Shown: positions 46,878-62,500, counted from the first letter of the stretch. The stretch is DNA of 64,000 bases from Oscarella lobularis (GCF_947507565.1 NC_089189.1:1302001-1366000), one strand, 5' to 3'. Made by a program: numbers and translations. The notes: generated from the sequence alone by a model not told the origin.

Positions 46878-49800
46878 ATGGAAGCTAGTGCACGACCGCG
46901 CGAAGCGTCGTTAGGATACGGTCCATCGCCGCCTGCGCCCAAGGGCTTGTGGAAGGCGCTCATTGGAGTTCCGCTGGTCGACGGCCTTCAGAAATCGAAG
47001 AGGGACGAGCAAATGTCCAATCTCGCTCACCGCGGGAAAAAATGGACAGACGCCTTAGAAAGAGAACGAAAATTCGATCAAAACCTGACAAAACGATACC
47101 AAGACGGGATGACGGCTATGCACCTCTTCTTTGACTTCCTGAGGGTGTTGCATAAAGAGGAAACCTACTTCATGGATGAGACAGACAGCAAAACAATAAA
47201 GACAGGTATTTTGTCGCGGGAAAACGTTATTTTTACGCGCACGTGATCATCGGGGAAACAACACGCACGTGACCTCGCCGAACTTAGTGATCTCCGTTAG
47301 CCAGAATGTACAACCACTCTAAATGCGTTTTGCCTATAGGTTTTGAATTGATTAGCCGCTGCGAGAACGGTTTTGTTCACATCAGAGACAGGCATGAGCG
47401 AAATTTTTTTCATCATCTTGCTGGAGCGAACGTTCATCCGAGTCTAACTCAATTTATTCTGACGCGTTTGCCTCGGCAAAATTTTGAAATTCAAGAAAGC
47501 GGCAAGGCGACGGACGACAGTGGGAGAACGGTTTTGGATTACTCTTTCGATTCAAAGAACCCAAGGCCAGAAAACGTAATGCAGTTACTGAATTTCGGCG
47601 CTCGTTTCAATGACAAGAAACTGATGGTCACCGACGTCAGCGAGCTCGACAAGTTGCAGTATAAAGTTACGCAGACGCTGGCGTATCGCGAGCAACCGGA
47701 GAACGTGTGCATTGAGCTCGTCGCTCACTTACGAGAGCAGGCGGAGTCGCAGACGTACGACGGAACGGCCAAGGATCGCTTTATGACCGTTTCCGAGGAG
47801 TTGGAAGATTTGACCGTCGCCATGCTCGGCGACGCGACAAGAGATACGGAAACGTTTCATCTTGTGAGCGAAGATCACTTCAATCTGGCAAAGAAAAAAG
47901 GTCTCAAAAAGGTAAGTCAAAATTTCTCGCGTGTAAGACTAGAGCGCATCTATTGATAGATCCAATTTTTTATTTTTGATATTTCCCTTAGTACCTCGCT
48001 TCGGGTGGTGCCCAGCAGTATGTCAATCGTAAGTGGTACGGCTTAAATCTATCTGGAAAATCTTCGAAATCGTATATTCCGTTCACCCATGATTTAATGC
48101 TCGGTGATAAAGGCGGAAAATTTCTTTCGGATCGGCTGACAACTGCTGTTAGAAAAGGCCTTCCTTGGTATCACTACACCTGGCTTATCTTCCTCTTCCT
48201 CACCCAAACCCTTTTTTATATGCTCTCTTTTTCTTTGCTTTCCAACCGATTGCGCGTTCTCCACATACCGGCTGTTGCTTTTGGAGCGCAGACGGTCATG
48301 TACTGCCTTTTCGTTGGTCTGCTATTGGCTCGCGTTCAAATGCACGGTATCCTCACCGAAGGAGCACCTTGGAGCGGGAGTGAAACGCTGGAAGTATTCG
48401 TTCTTCTTTTCTGTGTTGGATTCATTCTTGACTTGATCGTCAATTCTATTCGTTGGAGCAAACGTCGATGTCAGTCAGGACGCTGCGCTAGGTCGATGAC
48501 GCCGACGTTTCAATGGGAAAACGTGCATATTATCACCGGATACATTATCAATGCTTTTCTTTTTCTTAGTTTACTTGGCTACGTTACAACTGGCGCCATA
48601 GTTTTGAATTGGAAAAATGGAACCAATCATGAAACCAATTCTACGGCAAGAAACGTTACAGTGGAGAATAAAGTACGTGTACCTTGTTAGAGCTGCAAGA
48701 ACACGAAATTTTACCTTTAGAATGCCCTACTCTGCGCACATCTATAATCTCCTGTTCTTTGCCTAATTTATTTTCTATTTTGGTATAGGAGTATTTTAAG
48801 GTTATTGCAGCTTCTTATATTACACTAGGATTTGGTGCTGTTTTTGCCTGCCTAAATCTTTTGGTAATATTTCGTATGCACAGCTCTTTGGGGCCCCTAC
48901 TGTTGGCGTTTTGGTCACTTGGAAAAGACGTCCTTTACTTTCTTATTGTACTCTCGACGTTCGGGCTTGGATTTGCTGCGGTCATGACAAGCACGTATCA
49001 TTCAGCTCACACTATAGATCCTTCGTTTAATAACAATCATCTAGAGAGGTATGTGTCTGTTGGTAATCTTCAAAAGGGCGACTACCTGGTATTTGCATTA
49101 AAGCGGATTTTTATTTCTTCTTTTTCAGTGTATTCAGTTCTGCTCAGACTCTTTTTTGGACTCTTTTTGGATTGTTTGACTTGGACGATTTTCAGACTAG
49201 CATCGACGAGGAGACCATTTTATTAAGAATCTTTGTCGGACTGTGGCTTCTCTTCGCGTCTGTCATACTTCTGAACATGCTGATTGGTCTTGTAACTTTG
49301 GTGTTTGAGGGCATCTATGTGAGTCTCTCACTGTATGTACCATAAACATTTATTGCTGAGTTCTTTTCCCAAGGATAATGCTGAGCAGGAGTGGAAATAT
49401 ACAAGAGCTATTGCCATCATGGATTTGGAGTTGGGAAAAGTTTTTCCTCTACCATTTGGTTGGCTCTGTGTTTTGCTGGGAGCGTTGTTTGATCGAGTGT
49501 CAAGTAAATATAAGGTATCTCCACTCGATAGCGTAATTAATTATTACACTCGAAGAATTGGATTGTTAAATGTTAGGTATTGAGAGGGAGTGGCATGAAG
49601 CTGAAAGAGATAAAGAGCGGAGAGACTGCAGGAAAGGTCCAACATCGCGTCTTGCAGCGAATTCGCGAGGCTAAAAGCAAAAGTCTTTGCATTAGAACCG
49701 ACGTAGACGAAATTGTCGTAAGTAAATTTGGCATCAAAAGAGTGTGTTTTTGACGTCTTTGACCGCTGGCCAGGACAAAATAGATGGTTTGAAGAACAGA

Positions 49801-50170
49801 CTAGATTTGCTGCAGGCTAACATGGAAGCTATAATCGAGGTAAGAAATAATCTTTTAGCTGTAATTTTGCTCTTAATTCTTGAATCTTTTTGTCTTTGCT
49901 TTGTACTTGATTTCTGCTTAGCTTTTGAAGCAGAATCACTCGAAGGCTGATGATCGCAAGGTTGACGTCGCCACGCAAAAAGCTCAATATGAAGATCCGT
50001 CGCCTTCATTTAGACAACGTCTACCTACTTATACTTGCAAAAAACAGGAGAGGGAAGCAGCGGCTGATTATCTGGCTCTGCTCAGGCGTTTTGTTCCCAG
50101 TATGAATCTCGGCGCAACAACAGAAGGACAGGTCAAAAAGTCCGCTTCTGCCGTGCAGTTGACTGCATGA
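46878..50170 (+). CDS. TRP-family cation channel, copy 2 (nine exons, ~875 aa)
   Basis: Exons: 46878-47205, 47340-47911, 47992-48672, 48789-49048, 49129-49318, 49374-49514, 49577-49717, 49774-49839, 49922-50170; all phases match copy 1. The features are those of copy 1: ankyrin-like N-terminus, about six TMs, pore loop LFWTLFGLFDLDDF, EQEWKYTRAIAIMDLE box and a short C-terminal heptad helix. Differences are small. Exon 1 is three codons longer. The exon 3 donor has moved downstream by six bases (GAGAATAAA/GTACGT). Exon 6 is three codons shorter. The exon 9 C-terminal tail is 17 codons shorter. The exon 2 donor is the normal GT (AAAAAG/GTAAGT), whereas copy 1 has GC. Both copies look functional. 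The gene converges on giant gene 2, with stop codons 416 bp apart. Confidence 0.88.
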
Positions 50171-50585
50171 CGATGCCCACCGTGACAGAAGTGGCGGTTA
50201 CACAATGTTTTAACTGAAAGTCGCATTATTTCTGAACAAAACGTCAGATCTGCCACAAAACAAGAGAAAATTTGTTGTTTTCCAAAATGTAATTAAAAAA
50301 AATTGCGTATTTTTTACCTTTATATTGTTTCTAGTCGCGTTTTGTACCTTTTTGTACTTCATTATTGTGTGTCCGTCTTTTTGTCTCCCGAGGCAAAATT
50401 AAATTCTATTTTTTTGTTGCCCTATTCCTTCCCGGATAACTCTAATCCGGGCGACCAGAAAGAGCACATGGCAGCGAAAGTAGCGAATGGGAGCGTTTCA
50501 GCGGCTATTTCTACAGTAAAACAAAGCGAAAACAGAGTAGGATTCACTGATAGAGAGAAAAAGTCTAACTGCTTTTTGTTCTAGC
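50171..50585. other. Convergent intergenic region, TRP copy 2 / giant gene 2
   Basis: Duplicate of 21247-21660 and nearly the same length. No gene is seen. It shares the CTAATCCGGGCGACCAGAAA block with the first copy. Confidence 0.5.
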
Positions 50586-53500
50586 CTAATTTCGCTTCAG
50601 AACTACCGACGTCGACTTGTAGGCTAGTGCGAGCACCATACCGCCTCCTCCCTTTACCGTTACGGCGTCGATAGTTCCCGCAGCCACGCCAGAACCGAAA
50701 GTCAAAATAGGGGGCCCTTCCTCTCCCGGAAGCAGAGTGTTTGTCGCGTTCCACACGACGTTTACAGTGCCTGCAAGCAACACAGTCTTCGCTTGCGTAC
50801 AATCGAGCAGGGAGCTCACAAATTGACCATCGCTTTCGATTACGGTCACCGTAAGGATTCCTTCAGAACTCTGACTGAAATCGCTACCCAAAGCGATTCG
50901 CCGTGCGCCGAAAGGTTGAACGGTGCCCGCGTTGACGAAGATGCTCGAGATCGCACCGAAACCAGTAACGACTCCTCGATTCGTCATCGTTCTGCTCACC
51001 GTCAGCGTCGCATCGTTCAACGAAATAGTACCCGTATTTTGAAGATTGGCTGAAATCAACATCGTGGAATTTACGATTGACAGAAGTCCTTTATTGATCA
51101 CGTGACCATTGCCACTTAGTCGCAGTGCTGTGCCGAAATCAGCAACGGCGGTCATCATACTATTGGAATCGATGAGCAGCGATCCCGCGACTGTGACGAC
51201 GCCCGCTTTCCATTCAACAACTCCTCGATTGATCAGAGTCAAATCGCTATTGATCTGTTTTGCACCTGATCCGTCAATCACAAGAGAACCTTCGTTGACA
51301 AAAAAATCCTCTTTACAATCTCGTGGCGTCAGTACGCGACTCGATTGAGGACTGTAAGCAGTGCAAGAGCCTGACGATAGCGACGATAGAACGCCCGCTG
51401 TCCACGTACATGTTTTGGTTGAAAAAAGCGGTCCATCGATGGCGACGTTTGACGTCACCGTCCAATTGACATTTACGTGACCGCCGACACGAAGATTGAC
51501 GACCGATCCAAGTCGACCGGGACCGTTGAGAGTTGAGCCGTCAACAAGCCACGGTGACCGCGACAATTCCATTTGTCCTGATTCAATTTGAAGGACTTTG
51601 TAGTTGCGAAATTGCGTGGCGAGTTTACACGTTGCGTTTTCGGGCAATCGACACGTCATTAGGCCGAGATTTTCCACGATTCCTGAGCCGAAGATTTGTC
51701 CTTCGCCGGCAATTGTTACTCTGCCCGTCTTCTCGTTTCGCAGTCGACCGTTTGACGACACGTCGACGGACTCTTTTAGAAGAAAATCGCCGTAATTTTG
51801 CACTTGGTTAGCTATGTTGAACGATTGGCTGATTGAGTTGAACTCCGTCGTCATGCGACCGGTTTCCGCTATGATCACGATTCCTGATCCAGTCATGGAT
51901 CCGCTTACGAGCGACAGGTCGCTTGTCACGTTTGCCAATCCGTCGACTTGCATCATGCCGCCGTTCATCGTCACAGTGGCATCGAATGTTGCGCCAACGA
52001 CGTTGCGAGCGACGACAATTCTACCGCCCGTCGACACTGTCAGCGGAAGAAACAGCGGACTCGACGACGTCATTTGAAAAACGCCGCCCGAAACAATTTC
52101 AACGGATCCTTGTCCCACGATGATTTGAGGTAGGCATTGGAACGTGTTTCCGCCGACGAGAAGTCGCGTTTCTTCAGCGATGTATACGCGATCACCTGTA
52201 CCGTTGCATAGACCGCCGCGATTCAGTCGTAACTGGCCGACGTTGACAGACACCTGGCCGCCTGTGTTGACGAGTCGAGCGTCTAAGGTAAACTGTTCGA
52301 GTGAACCGCTCGTTTCGACGATAAGTCGGCCGTAGTTGAGCAAAGTCGCAGTGCCACCAATGCGACCCATTTGCAATGTTGTCGTGCCGTGATGGCTGTT
52401 GATAAAGCGGGCGTCCTGCTCGAGATGGAGACCTGACGACGACGACGACGAGACGACAGTTTGCGTGTGGCTGATGAGATCGGTTCGCCGGACGACGCAC
52501 GCCGAACGGAGCGACGCAACCGTCAGAGCGTCTGTTACGTTGACAAAGAAGTATCGTCCAGGCGTCGTCGTTTCTGCGTCGATTGTACCGCGACGGAAAA
52601 GGAATAGGCCCACAGTCAGAAGTGCTCGTTCCTTGGGACGACCGCCTTTTATTGTCGACGTCGACGACATGAGCAGTTCGTCAATTTGAAATCGTTGGGG
52701 CACGACGACCGTTCCGCCGGACAGTATCACTTTCCGAATTCGAGTCGACACGTTGAAACGAACAGTGCCGCCGGAGACGCGTAGAAAAGGGAATGGATGC
52801 AAAGCAACCGCTTTGTGTACAAGAACGTTGCCGCCGCTTACGACGACCTTAGAAAACGTGACGTTAGAAGAATTGGCGTAAATGCTAAGCCGACCCGATG
52901 TCACGTAGACTGTAGTGTCGACGTCAAACAGTAGGCTGGCACTGTTGTCGAAATTGTGATCACTGCCGCCGAATTGGATAGACGTTTCCGGTTCAAGCTC
53001 TAAACCGCCGTTGTCATGCGACGAGCGATGCAGCAGTTGCAACTGGCCGCTTTTTACAGTTATCCATCCGTCGTTGTTGTAAAAGTCTGGATATAAGGAC
53101 GCTTTGCCGCTGCCAACGTCGACGACAAGGGTACCGTTGTTTACGAATTTACCGCTCGTACTGTACACCGTTGCTCCTGCAGAATCGAGAATGAATGTAC
53201 CGTCGTTGACGAGCGTTGCCCTTAGTAACGTCAATTTGTTGAAATTTTCACTCAGTGCAGCTCTTTGTTTGAAGACGATCGCGCCGGCTTCTATCGTCCT
53301 AGAACTCGTTGAAGTCAGTTGAGCGAGACGACGCACGATGAACCACGGCGATGCTCCACCGCGACCTTTAATCGTTCCAGACAGCCAGTGAAGCTCGTCA
53401 ACGTCGACGAAACCATCGTCGCTGATTTGAATTGCGTTACTTCTCTTCATATAGAGACGAGTCGCTCGAAGTCGAGACCGTAGTTGAATGGTTCCTGACG

Positions 53501-56500
53501 TCATTCTGATTTCCGTTCGGATAAGCAGTCCCTTACGTGTATTGACGCTAAATGTTCCAGAACTCACAGTTAATGAACTAAAAGTTGGTTTTGGCGTGGC
53601 GGTATTAAAGTTAACAGTCGAAGTCGAAAGAACACTTGAAGCAGCGAGAGATACGTTGGACGTAGGCAAAAAAGTCGTCGTGCCGCGGAGTTCCACAATG
53701 GTACTGGGGGCCGCATCGAAGGTTCCGCTGTGAACGTTGGTGCCAAGAAGTTTCAAGGTACCCTTTTCAAGGCTCAGAAGACCGTTGTTCGTGAAGTCAA
53801 CATTAAGTGCGATGACAGCGAATTCTCTTCCGCAACGCAGTTTGCCGTCAATTAGGATCTTATTGCCACTTGAACGACTTGAACGGTGACTTCGACCGTC
53901 GAACGTTCGCGATGTTACAATAGTTGCATTGGCTTGGGCTGCGATGTTGATTATTGCACCGTTATGCAAGTCAAAGTCGCCGCTTCCTCCGAAAACGGCT
54001 GAATTTTCTACGACAAGATGGACGCCGTCGAGCACGTGAGAGCTGCCGTGAACGAACAAGTGATCGGCAACGGTGATTGTTCGCTTTCCAGCCAATCTGG
54101 CTCTTGTTCCCCATGCCAAGGTTGCTACTCGAACGTCACTGTCACCCGTAATCGTCGTCGTCCCCCAGCGCCCAGATGATGATAACTCTAGTACGCCGAT
54201 GGTGACTAGTCCTTTTCCAGATGTAACGGCGGAAGTTTCTGTCCTGTGAACGAAATTGTCAATGTGGCTATTCTGATCGGTCATAAGAAAAAGGCGTGAC
54301 CACCTATTCAGCACCTCAACGCGAGTCAAATTGAAATATGTCGCAGAAATGCGCAACGTGCCTCCGGTTACGCGTACAGTGCCCAGAAAGCCTCTTGACT
54401 TGGACAACACCGCAAAGATAGCTAACGTATCGTCTTCGACATGAATTGTTCCTTTTCCGCTAATCGCTGACGTGTTGACGATTTCAAACGATTTATCAAC
54501 AGCGCTGATAAAGGCGCTTGACGCAAGTGGAATGCTTATGCTACCCTTGCTCCAGCCGACTGCATTGTTGTGAAGGCGAACAATTCCCAATACATTCAGT
54601 TCGTTGTGATTCTCAAAGAGAAGATTTATTCGAACCGTTGCGCCGTGATGAACGGTTACACGACCGTGGTTGATAAACGCTCCCGATTTCCTCCACTCAG
54701 AACTAATGTCAGGCAAGTCAAATATTTCTACATCTCCTTCAACTACGAAACGGCCGGCAACGTACAGACTCTGCCTGGTATCAAACGTGGCTGTTCCTTG
54801 AACGATTACCAAGCCGCTGCCTATGTTTCTATGATACCAATAGTACGTGTCTTGTATGGCTTGAAGATTCGAATCCCTTCCCAGTTTTATTGCCGTGTCT
54901 GCATTTGCCATGAGCAAACTACCCGAATTCCATATTAATTCTTTCTCTACTGTGCAGTTCTGAAAGCATTTGAGGGATGAGTATCTTTCCAAGGACACGA
55001 CGCCGAGTGAAAGTAATAAAGGACTGACGTTGAGATTGACAGACGCACGAGACTGAATGTTTAATTGGCTAATAAGAACAACTTGATTGCCGGAGATATC
55101 AAGCGCATCGCCTGACTTAAGGACAATGATGGCGCTGTTGGTCTCGGACCGAATCGTTCCTCGCCACGTGTGTTTGCCCGACAGATAAAGTCTAGAGCCA
55201 TTCAAAACTTCGATACTTCCAGTAGACGTGGATCCTACTGAAATCCAAGCATTTCCTTCGACGCTGAAGTTCCCGTTGTTGATGAGTGGGATATCGACAA
55301 CGTGCCCAGTACTTGACGTTAGCGAGCGCTTCAGTGATCGAAACAAAAGAGTCCCGTTATTGATGATCTGTCCTTCTCGGCCGCTTAGGCGAGGCTTTCT
55401 AACAGTTGTCATTGTCACTTGCGCCGCTTTCGGTACAACAATTTTTGCACCGTTGGCGAAATACTTGGCGTTATCTCCGTTGAGAAAAATTTCGTTTCTC
55501 AGCGCGATTTGTACCGATGTAACGGAGGCGTCGTTGACGTAAAAGTAATCATTTACTTGCAACGTCGGCTGGCCCGAAATTCTGTATAAATTGCAGCCGC
55601 TACCACCACCAAAAAAAAGAACGTCGACGTCGTGAGTTTGGTCCGAAAGACGAATATTAGAGTGATAGTTTTGGACATGAAGAAAACTCGCCGAAAGCTT
55701 GCCAACAGCTGTCAGAGTTGCAGAACTGCCGACGCTTAAATGTTCAAATTTGACTTTTTGAAACGTTGTGATAGCGCAGGATGAAGCCGTCAACGACTTT
55801 ATTTGTCCTGTTGTGTTCAATATCAGTTCTCCTCGGCCGCTGATGGAAATTCTGTTTATGGGGACAGTCAATGCACCGTTGATGATAACTTTGGCGGACC
55901 TAGAGTATCTGTTCGTCTGGAGCGTACCGTATACGGTTAAACGTGATGTCGAGTCAAATACGCTTAATCCACCATTTAACGTGAGCGTCGAAGTCGAACG
56001 AATTAAACACTCGTTGCTGCTGGTAATTCCTTCGTTCAGAATAATGTTTTCGCTGGTAAATGCAACGAAACCTTTATTGACCAGAGGGACGTCCATTTGG
56101 AATTGCGATACGGAGGCGACGTCAAAATACGAACCGGGTGCAACTATAAATCGGGATTCTCCATTCCTGTAAATTCTCAAGTAACGATTGTTGCTGTCAA
56201 CGTTAACGTCAATCGTCGAACCGCTGTAAGACACAAATTCGACGGAGGCCAGCCGCTTTTCCGACGACGGGCGCAATAGAACTGGCCCAAATATATTCCA
56301 CTGCGAAGTACGAGACGCGCTTGAAATGCCTCCCCTAATCCAGAACATGAGATCCGTCACGTTGACGCTACCACGTACGGAAATCAAACCGTCTGATAGA
56401 ATGAGTTTTTTGAATGTCATCGAGGTGGACAGAGTAAGGGTACCCGAGTTCCTAATTTCCGGTACATCAAGCTTGGCTCCGCTGTCAACTGCAACGCTTC

Positions 56501-59500
56501 TGGTCAATGATAATCCACCGAAGCCCGAAACATTCGCATTTGAGCCGAAAACTACTTCACCATTAGTGCTAAGCCATCCATTTCTGAGCTCTACTGTTCC
56601 GTTAATGACAGCCGACTTCAGCTGGAAATGCGCACCAAGTTCAATAATGATCAAGCCAGTGTGTCTGAGCTGAGGTGCAGTGGAATGAAACAAGTTTCTC
56701 AATCCTATGCGAAGAGTGCCTTCAATAATAATTTGTGATCCTGCTTCTCCATAAAGGTTGTTTTCGTAAAGCGAAAGGGTACCGTTTGATAGCACTTGAA
56801 AGATCTTTTTTGAAGCGAATTTGACTCTTCCTTGGGAATGATGCGCCTGGCCGTGCAGACGAACGTCGGCGTTGAGATTTTTCGTTGATGAACCTTCAAG
56901 AACAAACGATCCGTAAATACTCAATTGTCCACCGCCGGTCAGCGACGATTCAAACCAAAGAATCGTTCCGTTTATGACGGCTACTCCTGTCCATGTGAGG
57001 GAATTATACACAGTTAAAAGGGCTCCTTGAAGCACCGTCAAGTTTACTGTCGTCACACTATGACGAATGACCAGCTCTGGTTGCAGATTTGCTTTTGGTA
57101 TTCCACCAACAGTCAACGATTTGACTTTTACATCGTGTGAAGTCCGAACTATGGGTCCTCTAGGAGTGCTAATGAAAACGTGACTGCTTTCATTAGGAAC
57201 GCGCCCCTCACTCCAAGACTGATCATCCGACCACAGGCCGCTGAATCGACTTCGCCAATATGCGCTTTGCGTTTGTCCTCTTCCAGGACAGGCGTCAGCC
57301 TTTTTGATACACGAGTCGGCAAGTGTGCACCAGTGGCACTGAGATCGATTATTGCAAGACTTTTCCAGTTGGAAGTTGCATGCAGTTGCTACAGTCGGAA
57401 AGAAAGAAACTCACCGGAACGTTAGTCTGTGCGCGTTTGTTTTGCTAACCTGACGAACACTGAGCGGCAGTTAAAATCCACCTTTGACAGGACTTTCCAG
57501 GGCTTTTATCATATGACGTTTTTGATACGCAATTTCCGCCATCGGAAAACCATACGCACTTGCTGTCCTCGAGGCAAGCGACGCAATTGGCGTGGGAACA
57601 GTTTCTATCTGCGAAAGAAGACGCCGACTGTTTAGCGTTGGAGAAAAAATAAAGTATTACCTGGAATTGTCAATTTTAAGTCTGAAAGACCCGACGCAAC
57701 TTCACTGTCGCCGTTAAAGCTGAGCTCGCCTAGCCTCGTAAAAGTCAACGCACCTCCCGTCCATCGAGCAAAACCGTTGACGGCTACTGATTCCGAGCAT
57801 TCGAGTGTTCCATCGCTTAAATCTAAAATGTTCATAGCCAGCGCCATTGCAAATTTTAGTTTTCCACCGGAAATTTGTACGCGCTCGATGCAGGCGAAGC
57901 TCTGTATGTTAATATTGCCGCCTGACTGAATCGATATCTCCTTTAAAACTGTTAATGTAGAATTCCACATAACTGTTGCCTTTCCGAAGACTACAACAAT
58001 TCCATGGACTTCAATTGTCGATTCGTCGCTTGTGCTGTGCTGATTATCCGAGTAGAAAAAACCGCTACCGTGGTCAACAATCACAGCGCCTCTGTGATCG
58101 CTGCTTCCTCTTAAGTCGAGTCTGCCTGTCTTCACAGTGACCGTGCCAGAATTTGTGAAATAAATATTAAAAAGAGTGACTTTCCACGGAACCATTTCAA
58201 TGCGCATTTGACCGTTATTCACTAGCTCGCCTTCATTTCTTGATGCCGGATTTTCTCCATTTATTACATTGGATGTTGCCTGAAACGTGGCAGTGGCCAA
58301 AGAAGCAATCGTCAGCCTTGATTGCGCCTTCAAGTCCAAAGCACCAAAATTGAACGTCGCCGTTTTCAGTACGGTAATTTCGCAGTTCACGAGCTGCTTT
58401 GGAAAGTCTGTTGGAACGTCTAAATTGAAGACGGTGACTGAAGCAGGTTGATCGTGAGACGACCCAACCGTTCCGCTGCGGAATATCAATGTGTCAACGT
58501 GCGACGAATTACCTCGGACAAATGACGACTCGTCGACTGTAAACCGACTAATATAAAGTGTCGGCTGAAGGAAGACGCGAGCCGACTTTAGCAGCAAAGA
58601 ACTTATTTTAACATTGTTCTGACCGGAAAGCATCAAAGAGGCGCTGGTATGAAGTTCGACGTTGGCGAGGAAGAGAGCACGGGTGTTATTGGTGTTCAAC
58701 TCTACTTCTCCATTTGCAACGTAAAGCGTACATGTGTCACAGAACTCTTTGGCGCTGATTTTGCTTTTGCTGTTGCCCGTTATTCGTAGCTTCGACTCTT
58801 TACCTACAATGGAGAAAGTGCCCTTCGATTGCTCGTCCACTTGTTGAAAAGTGAAAAGGTTCAGCCGAGACTTTGCTCTAATATCGCCATTATTTAAAAT
58901 TGGAACAGTGAACACGGCTTTTGTTGACACACCCGCGGTTTCGATTATCCCATCATTGATAAGGATCGAGGAAGAAGAGTCGCGAGAAAACGAAGCGTAG
59001 TGTCGAAGAGTTAGATTGCCTCCTTTACAAACTTTCAGTGTCGACTCTTCGGCAAGAAGCATGGCTGTGCTCTGATACGTTCCCTCAATTGCTGACTTGC
59101 CATGAAGGTACAAGAACGAATTTTGCATGGTAAAGGATTTTTCTAGGTTTGCTTTCTCCGTAGAAGTCATGTTGATTTTCGTCAAACGACCACCGAGAAT
59201 CGTTAGCTCTTTTCTGATGACGACGTTTGTACGATTTGCCTCTCCACCTTGAAGCGTTCCGTCAGTTATTATCAGCTTTTCAAAGGAAACATTTCTTTTG
59301 ATTTTGACTTCTGACTGCGCATGAATTGCCAAAGCCTTAGCGTCAAGCGTTTTTGTTCCACCTTCAATTTCAAGGGTTCCTGTTCTGCTGACGGACAATA
59401 GGCCTTCTGCTGTTACTGCACAAGCCAAGTAGGCTGATCCGGTTATTTGCAGCTCAGCTGTATTTGCTACGTTGATAGATCCGTTCAATGAGCACAGGAG

Positions 59501-62500
59501 GTTTCCGGTGAGCTGCGCTTTTGATTCTTTTCTGATGTAAATCTGGCCAAAGTTGTTCAGCGACAAAATCCTCAGGAAAGCGAACGGATTAGCGGCAACT
59601 GTTTTGATAAAGATATTGCCTCTGTTGACAATTCTCCCGTTTCCTTCTATAGAGGAGTGAACGGATTGAGAAACGTTGAACGCAGCTTTAGCTGCAATCT
59701 CCAGGACGGAAAGGCCTGTAAGTTTTAACGTGCTCCCTACTTTTCCAATCCAAACGCCATTTTTCATGACAACGAGTCTTTTGCCGCTTACAACGTAGGT
59801 GCCAGATGGATTCATGTTACTCGCTATATTAATCATTTCTACAGTAAACGGAAAGCTGTCAACGTCGCCGCCGTCTTTTATTCCTCCAAAAATAGTTCCT
59901 CCGTGATAGAGAAATTCGTCTAGGACGTCTACTCGGTCTCGAGCTGTAAACTCGCCCGAGACCATGTACAACTGATTGCTAACGATTACGGGAACGTACG
60001 ATTCGATTTTTCCACCGTAAACTTTCAGCTGCCCAACACGCAGAATATTAGAATGAAGAGGAACAACAAGCAGACCGTCGAATATTTCTATCGTTGGTAT
60101 GTACGTTGAGTGGGACAGGTCAAGATTGAGAGTGCCTCGCGCCATAACGACGTGACTGACGTCGAGAACGCTTGACGATACGGTAGCGGTGCCCGAAACT
60201 GTTAATTGACCCTGCCCAGAAATAACTGAATCAGAAAAAGCGCGAGCCTTTCCAGTCAACTTTAACTCCGCGCCGAAAGAAACCTCTATCCGTCCCGTCG
60301 TCATTGTCACGTCATCAGCTGTCACCGTTCCCGACTTCACAACAATAACACCCTCGTTCCAGAGCGGCGTCCCTAGCGAGAAGGCGTTTGCGATTTTGAT
60401 TGTGCCGTAGTTGACAAGAAGACTTGTAGCGTCTTGCTTCTCACTCGACCAGCCTTTATCCGCCAGAACAGCAGTCGCGTTTCGACCAATCACAAATTTT
60501 GCGTTGGAGCTCAATTGCATAGATTTGCCGATGTAAGCATCGTTCGAAGCGACGACTGTCGTTCCGGGATTGACGACAAAGTGAACGGAGTTGGAGGTTT
60601 TCAAAGCAACAAACGATCGGACGACGAGTTTTCCTCCGCCTGACACTCTTCCTCCGTACCATACGCCGTTTTCTATAAGTGTCTCACTATCCGCCGTTGT
60701 TGATACAACTCCGTGGGTTACATTGGCGTATGTAATGTTTGTTTTTCCGCCAAAGTTTGCGGTACCGGATGTCAGCAACAGTGAGTCAATTTTTATCGCT
60801 GCGGCAGGCGAGCTTGAAACAGCGCTCGACGAATCTGATAAGAATACTTCGTGTAAAGAAATGATTGACGTTGAGGTGGGCGGAGAGAGAACAACCGTTC
60901 CTGTTTTGACTTGTAGCGAAGATATTTCGACTTCACCGCTTTCAATGTTCAGCCTACCTGACTGTACCTCTACAGAACCCCGAAATTTGGCCGTCTCCTT
61001 AAGGACATGAGTTCCGGAGATAATTTTAAGCGTGCTGTTGCTGCTGGCTAGCTCGATATCTCCCCACGATGTCACGGAGTTTTTCAAGATCAAACCGCCG
61101 GCACCGAACGCTTTGAGCGTCCCACGATTTTCCATTTCGGCATCCAGTGTGAAATAACCGGGAAGTTGGATAAGAGGAGTATGCCGAATGTAGCCGTAAT
61201 TTGTCAGCAATGCTCCCGTAGCCGTGCTAACGACCATGTTAGATTCAACGAATATCTTAGCTTCCGGAGTGATGGTCATTTTTGCTCCTTGACTGAGACT
61301 TAGAGAACCGGCGGTACCTGACCACCTACTCAGGCCCGAAATTTGGAGCTGACGGGAGACTATCTGTTTGCTGCTTTCTCCAACGAGATCAAACGAATGA
61401 CTGACGTCAAATCTATTATTAGGACTTCCAGATATCAAGCCTTTATTCCACAAAACTTTATTCGCGGTGATGTCTCCTGTTCCACTAATTGTTCCGTCGA
61501 TGATCGTTAACTTTTGAACATTCAGAGGAACGTCGAGTTGCAAATGAGCTACTGAGGACAAAGTGAGCTGTCCAATCCGCAATGGGCTCTTCATCTGCGA
61601 AAGAAGTGTCAACCTACTTTGTCCGCTCAAGGAGAGGCTTTCCGTAAATAAATTCTCTTCAATTGAGCGGATGACGATACGCGAGTTAAAACGGAGATTT
61701 CCCCGCAGATTCAGAACGTCTATTGTCAAGAAGCCGCTGTTTAAGTGCAGTGTGCTAGTATTGCTTGAGAATACCGTGCTATCAGAGGAAACTATATGTT
61801 TGTTTGAGCTACTACTCGATATATTTAGAAAACTGCCGTCCTGGAGTGAAAGAGAGCCAGTGTGAAACCGACTATGCCCAAACAGGCGAAGGGTGCCAAA
61901 GAGCACAAAATTTCCGTAGTTCTCGAGGACTCCGTACAGAGATACTACTCGGCTGCTTTCAATTATCAGAGTGCCTTTGTTGATGATGAACGAAAGCCCT
62001 CCGCTTTGAGTCACGGAAGATGACGTGTCTACAGAAAAGTGAGCACCAGGTAAAATTGTGATTGATGATCCGTCATACTGCGCAATATTCCCAAATCCAC
62101 GCCATGTGGCTTCTTTAGCAATTGTCAGATTGAGGTACTGCATCCTTTTCAAACCGGTGCTAGCAATTCTCAATCTTCCAGCAACTTCCAGTCTCGTCTA
62201 TAGAAAAACGCAACAAAGTCATTTCGTTGGCAACCTGTTGACACCCACCCATTTACCTGGCCGAATACATCCCCCTTAATCCACCCACCGATCCATTGGA
62301 AATGATCGGTGACTGTTCCTCCGTTAGCTGCCGTAAACTGACTGTTACCGGATACAGTTAATTCGTCAACGTAGACCTTTCTTTGGGATACAAAGGAACT
62401 CGTGCCGTTGACGGTAAGCTGATGAATGAAAACTGGATCTGCTTTGTCAGTGTCAGCTATTTCTAGCGCTCCACCGGCAATTTCTAATAAAGTCAAATTG